From Haematococcus lacustris (lineage: Eukaryota; Chlorophyta; Chlorophyceae; Chlamydomonadales; Haematococcaceae): a DNA stretch of 64,000 nucleotides. This document shows, piece after piece, positions 12,896 through 25,697 of this stretch (position 1 is the stretch's first letter; every line of letters begins with the position of its first letter). The translations under genes were made by a program, and so were the position numbers. The stretch is taken from assembly GCA_030144725.1 (NCBI GenBank), contig JASKMD010000013.1:5271605-5335604 (forward strand), in the 5' to 3' direction. The notes beneath the pieces were generated by a model that was given only the letters and a program-made list of their open reading frames with translations, did no database searches and had not been told where the DNA came from.

Positions 12896-13177
12896 CCCCT
12901 AGCCTAGTTGAACCCTGAGTTCGTGTTTAATCCAGCAACGCAGATGGGGGTAAGCACCGACCCCGGCGTCAGCCAAGCAGTCAGGCCAGCTAGTAGCTGA
13001 CCAGCTGGACCGGTGGAAGCTGACCACGGGCCAGGTGAAGCATGCCAGCGGTCTCAACAACTCCCGGCGTGACACCCAGCAGTGGCTGGCTCCAATCAAG
13101 CCCCACCTCCAGCACCTGGCAGCAGCAAGCTCAGCCGGCAACTCCCTGGAGGCCAACCTGAAGCACATCACCGTCAC

Positions 13178-14244
13178 TCAGGATGTCCCAACATGGGATT
13201 GGTAATCTTCATGCAAGTACTCGCTACAAAGTGCACCGATTTCGATAGCGTTTGTTGCATTGGCACCTGCGAATTACTCCGCATCTACTGGCAGGCGGCG
13301 CGTTAATCCTTGCATCAGAGTCCATGCCGGCGCAAGCGAGCGCGGACACACCTCAGCTGCTCACTATCGATTGTTCGAGTGGTGAGTAGCGGCACCAATG
13401 AGCGAACTGCGCTTGGCATCGAGCCTGAAGTACAATCTATGTTTAGCCCGCCAGGCTCACTCCGCGAGCCTTTTGTTGGTGCAGGCGGTGTTGGAGGGCC
13501 ATCGCTGGGCCTGTGATGTATCGACATTGCTGCAAATGCGGGAAATGTGCGTCTCTCTCTCGCTAGTCACACAGGAAAAGGGACCCTCATCCACAAAATG
13601 GCATGTTGTGAGCTGACCACTGTGGCTTTCCAGTTTTTCGATACATAACTCTGTTCCTTACTCAACGCCACAACTGCTGGAGAAGAAAGCACGTCATTTC
13701 ATTGAGTAGGCTTGTGGGAACATACTTTGGCGTGACCTATCTTTGCCTTGCAGTGCTGACTAGCCCAACCGGACCACCCCCTGGCAGCCCCACCACCACC
13801 CCCTCCCAGCCTCCCAGCCTCCTGGCCTCCCAGCCTCCCAGCCTTCCAGCCCCTCCCAGCCCCTCCCACCCCCTCCCACCCCCTCCCAGCCCCTCCCAGC
13901 CTCCCAGCCCCTCCCAGCCCACCCCCTCCCAGCCTCCCCCTCCCAGCCCACCCCCTCCCAGCCTCCCAGCCCCTCCCAGCCCACCCCCTCCCAGCCAGTC
14001 GCGGCGAGGCCCGCATGAGCAAAACTGGCATGCATTTGAAAGTCAAAATTTGAGCCGCCTTAGCACTCAGCACACTGCACAATATTTAATGTTACAAGCT
14101 GCACCGCATAGCTGACAGAGTCCTCTATCCAGGGATGTGCGAATCATAAATAGAAACCACGTGGCTGAGACGCGGCGTCGTTTTGATTACCAGGGGTCGG
14201 TTTCCTATCATTTCCTGTCATTTTTTGCTAGTTGGGGTCGCCTG
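13178..14244. mobile_element. hAT-like DNA element, copy B, inserted in Fanzor copy F1
   Basis: The element starts TCAGGATGTCCCAAC and ends GTTGGGGTCGCCTG. It is flanked by a perfect 8-bp direct repeat ACCGTCAC (13170-13177 and 14245-14252). The intact Fanzor copy at about 40200 has a single ACCGTCAC at the same codons, proving the insertion and the duplication. It is 1067 bp, a shortened relative of copy A in the opposite orientation, and holds a pyrimidine minisatellite. No transposase is encoded, so it is non-autonomous. Confidence 0.88.
13775..13995. repeat. CCCAGCCTCC/CCCAGCCCCTC minisatellite in element B
   Basis: Irregular pyrimidine-rich units of about 10-12 bp, the counterpart of the purine array in element A. 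Confidence 0.85.
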
Positions 14245-14905
14245 ACCGTCACCCTGGCCACTTGGGACGCGGTGTGCGAGGTGTGCGGGCGATGGAGCAG
14301 TTCGTCAAGCAGGTGAGGGTGGGTGGGTGGGAGGAGGGTAAGAGACTGAGAGGTGGTGGACTAGGCATAAGGTGAAAGAGTAGTTGACTGTGCCATGCCT
14401 TACCTGGTACCACCATGTCAACCACCATGTATGTGCCTTGTGTGCACGGCTGCAGTTGGAGAAGGACATGGCGGAGGTGTCCATGGAGCGCCATGGGCGT
14501 GCCAAGCAGCTGGTGTTCTTTGGCGCTACTCGCATTGGCACCAGGGGTGGGTGGGGTGCTGATGCTGTGCTGCGGGCCTGCTGCAAGGTGGTGTGCAGGC
14601 CCAGGGCTCAGACCAGCTGCGGGGAAGGGTGTTGCTTGTGGATGAGCACCGCAGGCAAGGGCGAGGGCAAGGCTGGCAAAGCCAAGCCAGCGCCACAGCC
14701 AGGCAGGTGGCTGGACAGGGACTGCAATGCAGCGTTGAACATGCAACGCATTGGGGAGAGCAGGTGGCGCCCGCTGGAGCTGTGCTGGTGGCCAGAGCAG
14801 GGAGCTCTGCCAGCCAAGGGCACAGAGTACCCTGGCCTGGGCTACAACCGGCTGCGAGACAAGCCACCCAAGGCCCAGCAGCAGCAGCCTGCTGAGTCAC
14901 AGTAG

Positions 14906-15174
14906 TGTGTGCCCCCCCTTAGTTGAGCTGTCATCAGCTTACAATCAGCGCATGTTTTTCATGCCAGCTCTACACAACAGCCCTCACAGTCAGGCAATAG
15001 TGTAGGTGGTGGGCACTCATGCACCATGTCCATGTGCATTGGGTATACTCCACACAGCCCATTAACACCGATTGAGTCAGGCCACCAGTGGCCCCTGGTA
15101 TCCCCGCGAGTGGCTGCTAGTGGCCACTACTGGTCTGGCTCAAATGGAGGCCCTAGTGAGGAACAAGGGGGCTG
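14906..15174 (+). ncRNA. Conserved 3' tail of Fanzor copy F1, candidate guide-RNA region
   Basis: The non-coding sequence after the F1 stop matches the tails of copies F2 and F3 nearly end to end: TTGAGCTGTCATCAGCTTAC, then GGGTATACTCCACACAGCCC, then TGGCTGCTAGTGG, then CTCAAATGGAGGCCCTAGTG and a shared end near GGGGGCTG. In TnpB/Fanzor systems the guide RNA scaffold comes from the 3' end of the element. Transcription is not shown here; the call rests on position and conservation. Confidence 0.35.
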
Positions 15175-16443
15175 GTTCAGCCTGTGTATTGATTGGTTAA
15201 TCCTGATTGATCCTGGTTCAGCATGATGCTGTTAGTTTTGACAGGGTGCCCAGTGGCATCTGAGGGTAACGTGCCACAGGTGTGGTTTGTAGCTGTCGAG
15301 GGTGCGACCGATGCTGCTGTATTGCAGTTGAGTAGGATTGCCCACAGACAGCACCATGTCCTATGTTAAATTAGGGTAGTTGTCTGCAGTGCCATGCCCC
15401 CATCGAGTGGGATAGCCTGCTGTGCCATGCCCCAGCCCAATGCAACCACTCATCCTGGACTGTCTGAAGTGACTGAACTGCTCCGTCCATGGTGCTGCTG
15501 TGTCGCCACAAACGTAGCAGACAAAGGTAGCATGGCAATTCAACATGAAACAAAAGGCTCAATTGTTAAACAACAAACTGGTCTTCTGCTTCTTGTCTGC
15601 GCCCTGCCAATTCGCCAGGAAGGAAAGTGCCCTGCCCAGGTGGCGGGAGAGCTGACCAGCCAGAGTGCTCTCTGATTAAGGTGCTCTCTGAGCAAAATGG
15701 TCTCCGGCAAGGTGCCAGCATCATGGATTAGCCAAAGTGCTCTTCAGAAACCAGGGTGTGATTATTGCTCTCAAGAGGCTTGCATAAGCTTTGACCTAAG
15801 CCACCAGGTTCCTACATACAATTCTCGGCCTCAAGCATGCTTGTCACGGTAATTGAGGAAGGAATTGTAGTCTGCTGGTCAGAAGCACCCGACCACCCAC
15901 ATGCCAACAATAGTTGTCGGCCTGTTAAGGTTGGGACCTTGTTGTTGAGGGCGGCCTTGGTAGCCAGTGGTAGCCACCAACAGCGCCACATACTTGTCAG
16001 AGAGTTGTAGTGAGAGAGATGTTGAGATGTACTGGTCAACTGGCGGCCACCCGACCACCTTACCCGTATGTTGCTCCTATTTACTTTGTAGTGCCCCTGC
16101 TGCTCCCCATCCTACCGCATTACGCTTGCCACCGGCGAGCGTACAGCGACGAGGTGCGGCTCGATGTCGCTCCCGTGTAGGCCCCCATAGGCTGTAATAT
16201 TGGTGACTTCTTTATCAGGTGTACCCTAGGAGCGGTCTGGTGGTTTAGGAAACAGAACAAATTCCGTGCTGTGATGCGCAAATTTTGTTTTCCCAGTACA
16301 TGTGCTCAAGCGTCTGTCCAGACAAAGCAGTCTAGCAGGCTTGTCGCCTTGATAACTTTGAGACAAGCGCGTGGAAGCTGGGCGGGCCGGACCTTACCTG
16401 CACTTGCTATCAAACTTCCTAGCCCTCGCAACACTTGCCCACC
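15175..16443. other. Intergenic, upstream of the dynamin gene
   Basis: From the right end of Fanzor copy F1 to the dynamin start. Short repeats such as CATGCCCC(A/C) near 15395-15435 occur. No gene supported; the distal part presumably holds the dynamin promoter and 5' UTR. Confidence 0.45.
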
Positions 16444-18659
16444 ATGGAGAAGGTCACGCAGCTAATGACACGATTGCAGCAGATTTGCTCTGCACTGGGC
16501 GAAACAGCCATGAGCGAAAACGCCGTGCTGTGGAACAAGCTTTCGACCATCGTGGTCGTGGGCGGTCAAGTACGTCCGGCCTTGATCTGTAGTGCGCACT
16601 GCGAACTTTTCTAGGGGGTTTGAGTGCCGTGCCATGCACATGTCCAACTGGCCCTGAATTCTTCCTCTTGGCTGTAGAGCTCGGGAAAGAGCTCAGTGCT
16701 GGAGGCTGTGGTGGGGCGAGACTTCCTTCCCCGGGGGACAGGCATTGTCACTCGCAGACCGCTGGTGTTGCAGCTTGTCAAGCAAGACGATGCTGATGCC
16801 CAGGAGTTTGGGGAGTTTGGGCACAACCCAGGCAGAAAGTATACAAACTTTGGTGGGTGCAACACAGTGTCAGGGTCAGGGCCAATGCAGGCACCCACAT
16901 CCTGCGTCAGGGGGTTGTTCAACCTGGAGCAATGCAGTTAGCCAGCATGGCAACCAGGCACATATGGCTGGTGGTCATTTGAGAGCCCAGGCTAGAGCTT
17001 GATCAGCCCATCTTCCTAGACATCAAGTGTCTGACCAGCATCATCACAGCAAAGCAATTGAAGTGCCGTAACAGAGGTGCCCTGAGCCAAACACTGGCCT
17101 GGTGCAGAAACCCATCCAGAAGCAGCAGCAATTACTCAGGATGGCACTGGGGACTCCATTGTGCGTCAAGTAAAACTACTCAGGGCTACACCTGGAACTG
17201 CACTGTGCATGGAGTGAGGATTGATTGCCTCCCTCCCCATGTGAGCTGCATGTGGTGTAGGCCGTTTTATGCATGAACATTGCATGCATGGCCCCGTGCA
17301 TGTCCGACAAACCCAATGGTAGGATACCCGGGCTAACTGGCACCCACAGCTGCTACACAATCATACCGGCACCACGCAGGAAGTGAGATGCAAAGAGAAC
17401 AGCCACACCATGGTTTTCCTCACAGCTTCCCCTCAAACCGCCGTGCCTGCACCTTCATGACCGCACCTTCATGTCCGCACCTTCCCGCTATGCAACAGCA
17501 ATGTCGACAGTACTGCCCCTCCTGCCCCCTGGTGGCTGTGCAAGCTTGATGTCACGCAATACCCCCTCCCGCCTGGTGGCTGTGCAAGTTTAATGTAGCG
17601 CAGTGCCCCCTGCCCCTTGGTGGCTGTGCAAGCTTAATGCCGTGCAGTGCCCCCTGCCCCCTGGGTGCTGCAGAGGAAATCCGCGGGGAGATCGAGGCTG
17701 AGACTGAGCGGCTGCTGAAGAACATGAACGGGCGGGTGGTGTCCCCTGACCCCATATACCTCACCGTGCACTCACCCAACGTGCCCAACCTCACCATGGT
17801 GGACATGCCGGGTGAGCTGCCCTCCACCTCAGCAGCCACCACCTCAGCAGCCTTGGGAACCTGTACATCTCTGAGTGCAGCCTGCCGCCCTCCACAGCCC
17901 CCACCACCCCTGCTGCAAGCCCCTTGCCACCGTCACCACCACCACCACCACCACGGCGGGTTAAAGAGAGGGGAAGAAAGATATTGTTCCCTTGCATGCA
18001 TCATGGTGCAGGCATTAAGGGAGGGTGGTGGCAGCAGCAGGGTGCGAGGGGAGGTGGAGGGCCAGGTGCAGGCCACACCACCAGCGCTGCCTGTATGCCG
18101 GGGCAAGTCTGCAGGGTATAGGCCAGAGCCGCTCAGGTCATCTAACATCCCCGCTGTCATGGCGGCTGTGACGTGTCCTGGGGACAGCACCCCGGCCCAT
18201 CGCTGGCAAGGCACTAGGGTCACCTTGCAGTACTCATCCTCCCGTAGTCCTCTGCCTTCCTGCACTGCTTGGGCTCTGCATGGTCCGAGAGGGTGGCAGC
18301 AGCTCAGGCTTGCGTAGGCACCTTGGGGTGGGTCATGGCTGGTGAGGGCCCTGCAGGAGCGACAGCCCTGGCCTCAACGCTTGCAGGCTCTGGGCCTCAT
18401 GGCCTGGGAACCCATCCCCAGCAGCAAGGGCTGGGGGCTCAGCTTCCCCCCCAGCTTCTCCCAGCTTCCCTCAGCTTCCCTTCGATCCTGTGCGCAATAC
18501 AGCAGCTTGAGGCGTGGCAAAGGGCAGCATTGACGCCTGTAGTGCCATGACTCGTATGCATGCCTATATAGGCAGCACCTGCATGGCAGCAGCCAGGCCA
18601 CCACACCAGCTTGGCATGTCAAAGTGGGTTTGCAGTCTGCTGCCCTGTCCACAACTGGG

Positions 18660-18708
<49 letters not shown>

Positions 18709-21700
18709 CTCCCCTATAGCTCAAACTCCTGGCTGCACACGTTCAGGCCAGAGGTGCCCGCCCTCCTCCTTAGCTGCCCCTAGGCGGTAGGCCCAGCTGC
18801 TGGGCAGCAGAGTGCCTGTGCCTACCACCTAGGGGCAGCTGGGCGGCTAGGAAAGGGATGATGAACCAGTTGTGGACAGGCGGTAGGCCCAGGCACTTTG
18901 CTGCCCAGCAGCAGGCCGCGCAGGCATTGGGCATCTTCAGCCCTGGGTGTTGTTGCAGTGGCAGCGCTGCACAGCCCAGTAGGGCAGCCACATTGACCAG
19001 GTGCCACTGCAGCACCCTGCGGCACCCCACCCACTGCCTGGCGTCCTCCTGGCATCAACCTGCTCACTGCGGGCCACACTCCCTGACCAGTTAGTTTCGC
19101 CTCCCGGACCCTGGCTTCTGACCCTCTCACCTCCAACCCCTCACCCCTCATCCCCTGACCAATTAGTTTTGTACCCCCACACCCCCTGAACCCCACACCC
19201 TGACACGTAACCCCAACCCCTGACACCCCCCCTCTGACCCCCCACTCTGGAACCCCCACTCTGACCTCCCCACAAGCTCCCAACCTTTTACCCCCGACCC
19301 CTGACCCCCCACCTCCCTGAACCTCTACCCCCGAACCCTCCCCCGACACCCCCTTCCTCCTGGTCGCAGGCCTGACCAAGGTGCCCATTGACGGGCAGCC
19401 TGCCAGCATCGTCCAGGATCTTGAGGAGATGGCGCGCCAGTACATCAAGGGCGAGAACGCCATTGTGCTGGCCGTGTCCCCCGCCAACGCTGACTTGGCC
19501 ACCTCTGACGCGCTGCGCATCGCCCGGGAGGTGGACCCCTCGGGGGAGCGCACCATTGGTGAGCCACCACCACCACCAAGAGCAGCAGCAGCAGCAGTGG
19601 CCAGCGGCAGTGCCCAGCAGCAGCAGTGTTGCACACTGTTGCACACTGTTGTGTTGCACACTGTTGTGTTGCACACTGTTGTGTTGCACCCTGACCCCAA
19701 CCCCTGTGGCTCACACCTCAGAGCTCAGAGTGGCACTGCACCAGTCATTGCTGGCTAAGACCAGCCTGCCCACCTGCCAGCCTGCCTGCCCACCTGCCTG
19801 CCCACCTGCCTGCCCACCTGCCAGCCTGCCTGCCTGCCTGCCCACCTGCCAGCCCACCTGCCTGCCCACCTGCCTGCCCACCTGCCTGCCTGCCCACCTG
19901 CCTGCCAGCCTGCCTGCCCACCTGCCAGCCTGCCCACCGTGCCACCCCCTGTCACCCCCCCCGGCTGATGCACCTGTAGGCCACATTGCCTGCTGAAGCA
20001 CTTCCCTGCCTTCGCTGCCAGCCTGCCCACCTGGCCGCCTGCCCGCCCCTGGGTCCACCCCCCAGCCTGGCCCTCCCAACCGGCCCCCCTGCAGGTGTGC
20101 TGACCAAGGTGGACATCATGGACCGCGGCACCGACTGCCGGGATGTGCTGCAGGGCCGCACCCTCAAGCTGCGCCACGGCTGGGTGGCCGTGGTCAACAG
20201 AGGCCAGGCGGACCTCAACAGCAAGGTGACAGCAGCGCCCACCCACACAAAGCGCTACGGCCACTGCCATTCTCCTTATTTCCAAACCCCAACATTGCAA
20301 TCACCATCTTCATTGCCAACAGCAACATTGCCAGCATCATGCTCGTTGCCGCCACCAACATTGCCATCATCTTCAATGCCAGCGCCAACGTTGCCACCAT
20401 CATGGTGTCTTCATGCACACACCATGGTGCCGCCTGGCATGGTGACGGTAGCCACTAGCCTTGGCAACAGTTTGCACACAGTCACCCAGCTCTTGTGCAC
20501 CGCCCTGCTGCCACCGCCCACCTTCATCTCACCTTGTAGCTGCTCAGGCCCAGACCCGTGGGTTGGCCTTGCTGCCTACGCCACGCCCTGGTGCTGAGGC
20601 CCTGCCCAGCCATGGGTCTCCTAGGCTGTCATGGGCCCGGCTGCTGGCCTGCCCTGCCTCAGCAGCCTCCTCTGCCTTACTGGCAGCCTGTCCCTGCCCT
20701 GCCGCTGCCCTGCCCTGCTGTCGCCCTGCCCTGTCGCTGTGTGACGCTGCTGCCCAGCATGGAGCTGCTGCCCTGCTGTCCCCCTGCCCTGTTGCTGTGT
20801 GACGCTGCTGCCCAGCCTGGAGGTGCCCTGGCGCCCGCAGGTGAGCATGAAGGAGGCCAGGGCCCGGGAGAAGGAGTTCTTCACCTCCAATGCCGCCTAT
20901 GCAGACCTGCAAAACATTGGTGAGGCACCCTATGTGTCGAACAGGGTTAGGGTCAAGGTTACCCAACAGGGTTAGGGTTGTCCGACAGTAAAAGGGTGAA
21001 CACCCTCACTCTAACCCTCACTCTGACCCTGGCCTCAGCCTTGTGTCCAGCAGCCCCTGACTGAACAGGCTGATGCCTTGCACAGCACCTGGCTCAACAG
21101 CACCTGACCCACTGTACCTGGCCATTCAAGCTGACTCCTGAACCACCAGCACCTGACCCTAGCGCCTCACCAGGCCAAACGGGCTGATGCCCAGCACAGT
21201 GCCCAGCCTGGTCCAGCCATGTCGCTGCCTGCCGCTCCTGCTATGGCAAGCGACCCAGCTCACAAACCGCCCACTGCTTCCAGCCCACTGCATGTGTAGC
21301 AGCATTCTCGCACATCTCATTGCATCTAAAAGCTGAAGCAGAGCAGCTCATGCTGCCTGCTCCTCGCACGCACCGGAGGATGGCGGCCCCGCTGCGCTGC
21401 CCTGCTGCTTCCCCACACGCAGCTGACCTTGGGCCAGCTGGGGTGCACATGGGTTCTCTCACGGGTGACTACACCTACAATGCCACGATGCCTCCACGTA
21501 TCATACTGTAGGGTGCAGCAGCACAACAAGGCACCTGGGGTAGCCTATATTGGCAAGCTCAACCCTGGCAAGCAAGCTGGCTACTGACCTGGCCCGGTGA
21601 TCACACAGTGGCAACCCTGGCTGCAAACCCCGGCTGCCCTGCCCAGCCCCCGCTGCGCCGCCCTCCTGCCCACACACAGCTGACTCGGCCCGGTGGTCAC

Positions 21701-24700
21701 ACAGGCCTGGTGTGCGGCTGTAGGCACTGGGTACCTGGCTGAGAAGCTGTCGCAGCACCTCATCAACGAGATCATGAAGAACCTGCCGTCCATAAGCCAG
21801 TACATTGACCAGAAGTGAGCAAAAGGGGTAGGCACCGCCACCCTGCATACTCCCCTGCACCCCTCACCTCATCCTCCCTCACACTCCCCGGCACTCCTCC
21901 CACCTGCTCCCATCCCCTACATCCCCCCTCTCCACCCCTCCTCCCATCCTGCCCCTTTTCCTCCCTCCTCCCCTCCTTTCCTCTTCTTTCCCCCTCCCCT
22001 CCTCCCTCCTGCCTTTCTTCCTACCCTCTTCCCTTCCTCCCCTCCTCCCCTCCTGCTACCCTGACATGGTCCCCCTTCCCGCCTGATACCGCCCGTGCCT
22101 TGCTGCCCCTCTATGCCCCTCCGTAGCATCGTCAAGCTGGAGAGCGAGCTGAAGGCCCTGGGTGGCGACCTGAAGTACGGGCGCGGCTCCATGCTGCACC
22201 TCATCCTCACATTGTGCCACAAGCTGGAGAAGGCGTTCGCAAAGGTGGTGGACGGCGGCAAGGACGGTGAGGCCAGGGCAGGGCAGGGCCAGAGGGGGGA
22301 AACACCGTGCGCTGTAAACTTTGAAACTCGCCAAACTAAAATCTAATCACTGGTACACAGGAAGTCGCTTAACTCTAGACATTTATTTGCATTGTATTTT
22401 CCTGATTTGTTCCTCTATCCAAACGGCCCCGGTTCTTTTCCACGCAGCGCATTGTCACAGCGTTGCCAGGGTGGTTGTTGAGTCACGTCATGTTTGTGGA
22501 CTGTGTATGGTGAGATGTATAATGCACAAAGTGGTCGGAACTAGGCAACGTACTGTGTAGGGGTGTGCCCAGGCTAGGGCAGCAGAAGGGCCAGGCAGGG
22601 CGACTGGCAGGGTCCTGCTAGCCCCATCAGAGCAAGACCTCAGCACACAAGTGGCATGGATCAAGGCGCAGCGAGTAGATTGTAAATCATTGGAGGTGCA
22701 TTATTGTACTTAGATGTACTTGGGTGCTCTATAGTGCAGTAACAAGTGCATAGCACGTAGCATCACTTTGAGGTGCAGCAAGTGAAGGTGTAGGGTTCAC
22801 CTTCTCGCTCTTACTGGCCTGCGGGGGGCCATGGCCTGATTGCCTGTGCACCAAGCCACCTACTGACTTACTTGAACCCTCTCACCCGACCCTGCTCCTC
22901 GCACTGCTTGCTGCTGCTTGCGGGTCAGTCCTTACCCTCCACTCCTCAATCCCAACCTGCCCTCACCTTCCACTCCTCAGTCCCCACAATTTGCTCATCA
23001 CAACACTGCTCACCTCCACACACAGCTTGCTGGAACAGCCCTTGAGCCCCACTGGTGACCCCACTCTGTTGCTGCTGGCAGGCGGTGAACGCATCTTGGA
23101 TGTGTTTGAGGTCAAGTTGAAAGAAGCCATTCAGAAGCTGCCCTTCCAGAAAATCCTGACGCTGAAGAATGTGCAGAATGTGGTGAACGAGGCAGACGGG
23201 TACCAGCCGCACATCATTGCACCTGAGAATGGTTACCGGTGAGGTTTGCAGGAGGTCAGGAGGGGAGGGAGGAGGGAGGGGCACGAGGGGTCAGGGGAGG
23301 GAGAGAGGAGAAGGGGCAGTAGGGAGGGGAGCAAGGTGGAGGGGAAGGAGGGGCATTGGTCAGCGACGAGTTTGCAGACTATTGAAAGCGCAAAGGTCAC
23401 ACCGGTCGCACCAGGCATGAGCATGTCATCAGAAAGTCGAGTAAGCTGTGATGTCCCCATGTGCTGAAAGCTGCCCTGGCGCACTGCTGCCGAGCCTGGC
23501 TGTTGCAGCACCTGTTCATGCGTGCCCCTCCATCCCCCCACCATCCTGACCCTGTCGCCTCCCTCCCCTCGCTGCACTCTGCCGCACCCTGCACTCTGCC
23601 GCACCCTGATCCTTCCCACCCCACCCCACCCCACCCCACCCCACCCCACCCCACCCCACCCCACCCCACCCCACCCCACCCCACCCCATTCCTCCCCACA
23701 CCCACCACCCTCGCCCCTTGTGTGCCTCCTGCTGCCCTGCAGGCGACTGATTGAGGACGGCCTCAGTCTGCTGCGTGACCCCGCCTTCCAGGCCATTGAG
23801 CAGGTGCACCAGATCCTGAAGCACATCGTCACCCTGGCCATCAACCACCCCAGCTGCGCCGACCTGCAGCGCTTCTTCAACCTCAAGGCAGAGGTGGTGG
23901 CCAACGCAGCTGACACCCTAGGTGCGGGCAGGGGCAGGGGCAGGGGCTGAGCAGGACCAGGTGGTGTAGGAGGGTCATGAGGGGGTCGAGCTGTCAGTGG
24001 ATTGAGCCCTTTTTGAGTCGGCATGGGGAACTCACCCTCTGGCCTCCACCCCCAGCCCTCCTGCTGCACTCCCTCTGCTTTGCTACTCCTACCGCCCCTA
24101 CATCGTAGACAAGCTGCGCAAGGAGGCAGACTTGATGGTCCGCACCCTGGTGGACATGGAGGCCAGCTACCTGTCAGCTTCCTTCTTTAGAGAAATCGTC
24201 AGCGCAGAGAGCTATGCCTACGACCCCTCGCGGCCCAAGCCTGCCTTCGTGACCCTGACGGGGGAGTTGCTGTTTGAGAAGCGGTGTGTGCAGGGCAGGG
24301 CAGCAGGCGGGGCAGCAGGCAGGGCAGCAGGCAGGGCAGCAGGCAGGGCAGCAGGCAGGGCAGCAGGCAGGGCAGCAAGCGGGGCAGCAGGCGGGGCAGC
24401 AGGCAGGGTAGCAGACCAGTAGCAGCACAACCCGGCGCTGCAGGCTCAGTGGGGAGGGAGGGAGGGAGGCGCAGCAGTCGAAGCGGCGTGACCTGATTTG
24501 ATCGGCCTAACCTGGTGATCCGTCTGATAGGCCCCCCGCCTTGTGATGCTTAGTCCCATCCACCTGTACCTGACCTTGCCTCCCTGAGCTCAATGCATCC
24601 ACTCAGCTGCTGCGGTTGCTGCTGACTGCTGCCCTGCTCTCTTGACCATGAACCCTTACCATCGTTCATGGAAGTGCTCCACGATTTGCTATGGCCTACC

Positions 24701-25347
24701 TATCTGCTCCGCCCTGCTGCGGCCCAGCCTGCTGCTCTGCCCCTTGCCCCCCAGGTATGACACCCTGCCCCCAGCGGATGCCCACCTCCAACGCATTGCG
24801 GACCATGTCAGCGCTTACCTGCAGATCGTGAGGTCGCAGCTGCTGGCCACGGTGCCAAAGGCCATCGTGCACTGCATGGTGGGTGGAGAGGCGGGTACGA
24901 TGGCGCTGGTCTTTAACTCAACACACCATGATGGATGCCAGCTTGGTGTGCATGACATGGTCCACTCCGTGCCTAACATCCATGTGGATTGCATGTCCCA
25001 AGCACAGTGTGACTACCTAGGTGTGATTCAATCCCTCATTCATAGTCATGGACACCTCTAGGCCTGCAGACGTGCTTGTTGTGCACACACATGACACACG
25101 AATGCGATTTGTTTGCAGCCTTCTGTGTCACACATCACACTATTTTAGTGTGACTCGCGTCCTGCAGGTGGTGCCCTCCAAGGAGTCCCTGTTGGCGGAC
25201 TTCCAAGAGGAGGTGGCAGGCAAGGAGGAGCCGCAACTGCGCCGCCTAATCAACGAAAGCGACGAGATTGCAGAGCAGCGCGATAGCTTGAAGAAGCGGT
25301 TGGTGCTGCTGACTCGCGCCTCCAAAGAAATCGCGGCGTTCATGTAG
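16444..25347 (+). CDS. DRP1: Dynamin-related GTPase, DRP1 (phragmoplastin) type
   Basis: Thirteen exons join in frame: 16444-16569, 16678-16852, 17674-17811, 19370-19558, 20095-20225, 20841-20919, 21724-21814, 22127-22266, 23082-23238, 23743-23921, 24109-24283, 24755-24878 and 25168-25347, giving 627 residues, close to plant DRP1 (about 610). The GTPase domain shows G1 GGQSSGKSS (40-48), G2 in [11 protein letters not shown]3 DMPG (usually DLPG) near 144-147 and G4 VLTKVD near 211-216. Plant-like blocks follow: [48 protein letters not shown] (stalk) and a C-terminal GTPase effector domain ending in [10 protein letters not shown]. There is no PH or proline-rich domain, as in DRP1. Such proteins assemble on membranes and drive scission in endocytosis and cell-plate formation. 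Introns are rich in simple repeats. The assignment to DRP1 rather than another subfamily comes from remembered family architecture. Confidence 0.93.
18660..18708. repeat. (ATC)n microsatellite in dynamin intron 3
   Basis: About 16 perfect trinucleotide copies. Confidence 0.95.
19764..19938. repeat. CCTGCC/CCCACCTG minisatellite in dynamin intron 4
   Basis: Tandem CCTGCC, CCTGCCCA and CCTGCCAG units over about 175 bp between exons 4 and 5. Confidence 0.9.
23616..23689. repeat. (CCCCA)n microsatellite in dynamin intron 9
   Basis: About 14-15 pentamer copies close to the exon 10 acceptor. Confidence 0.93.
24290..24417. repeat. GGGCAGCAGGCA minisatellite in dynamin intron 11
   Basis: About ten 12-bp units starting a few bases after the exon 11 donor. 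Confidence 0.9.
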
Positions 25348-25697
25348 ACAGGCGCCAGCCAATCCCATGTCAGGGGTGACAATGGCCTTGCGACCTTGAC
25401 GAACTGCCACCGACTCGTCCGTGCTTGCATGGTGGTGTGTTTGTTACAGTGCTTCTGCACCCAAGCAAACACAAGATCAGTATTTAGTATATACGCTGGT
25501 GTGGGAGTGGTGCGCAAGAATCGCACCAATGATAGTTTGTGCAGCTTCGACTATTGCTGCGCACATAGGATAGGAAATAGAAGGATGATTTTGATGGTCT
25601 GATCCACCAATTTGTTGAGCGTGTTTAGCTATCTCTGCGCATATTTCTTACCACAAGGTGATATTTTCGTACTCGGTTAACAGTAAAACAAGCCAAC
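25348..25697. other. 3' flank of the dynamin gene
   Basis: Presumed 3' UTR and flank, clearly more AT-rich than the gene. No clear TGTAA signal before the next element. Confidence 0.5.

Larger units (their letters stand above)
12896..15174 (+). pseudogene. Fanzor-like RNA-guided nuclease gene, copy F1 (broken)
   Basis: Plus-strand copy of the gene at 38945-41137. The 5' piece 12896-13177 begins at the block matching REFVFDPDTQIGVGIDPGV (the RuvC-I region; here STDPG, Asp kept), loses about 30 nt with a stop, and continues with WLAPIKPHLQHLAAASSAG and NSLEANLKHITVT. There it is cut by a hAT-like element (13178-14244) and resumes at 14245 with TVTLATWDAV. An intron follows (about 14310-14453, GTGAGGGTGGG to CTGCAG). 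The last exon encodes LEKDMAEVSMERHGRAKQ, VFFGATRIGTRGGWGADAV, VLLVDEH, then after a ~330-bp deletion GRWLDRDCNAALNM (RuvC-III, zinc-ribbon end of TnpB/Fanzor) and GLGYNRLRDKPPKAQQQQ, with the stop at 14903-14905. The conserved non-coding tail reaches 15174. N-terminus absent, frame broken, so no active nuclease is made from it. Confidence 0.85.

Noticed and set aside
19711..20300. Minus-strand frames rich in Gly-Gln-Ala-Gly repeats
   Set aside because: Antisense to a CCTGCC minisatellite in a dynamin intron.
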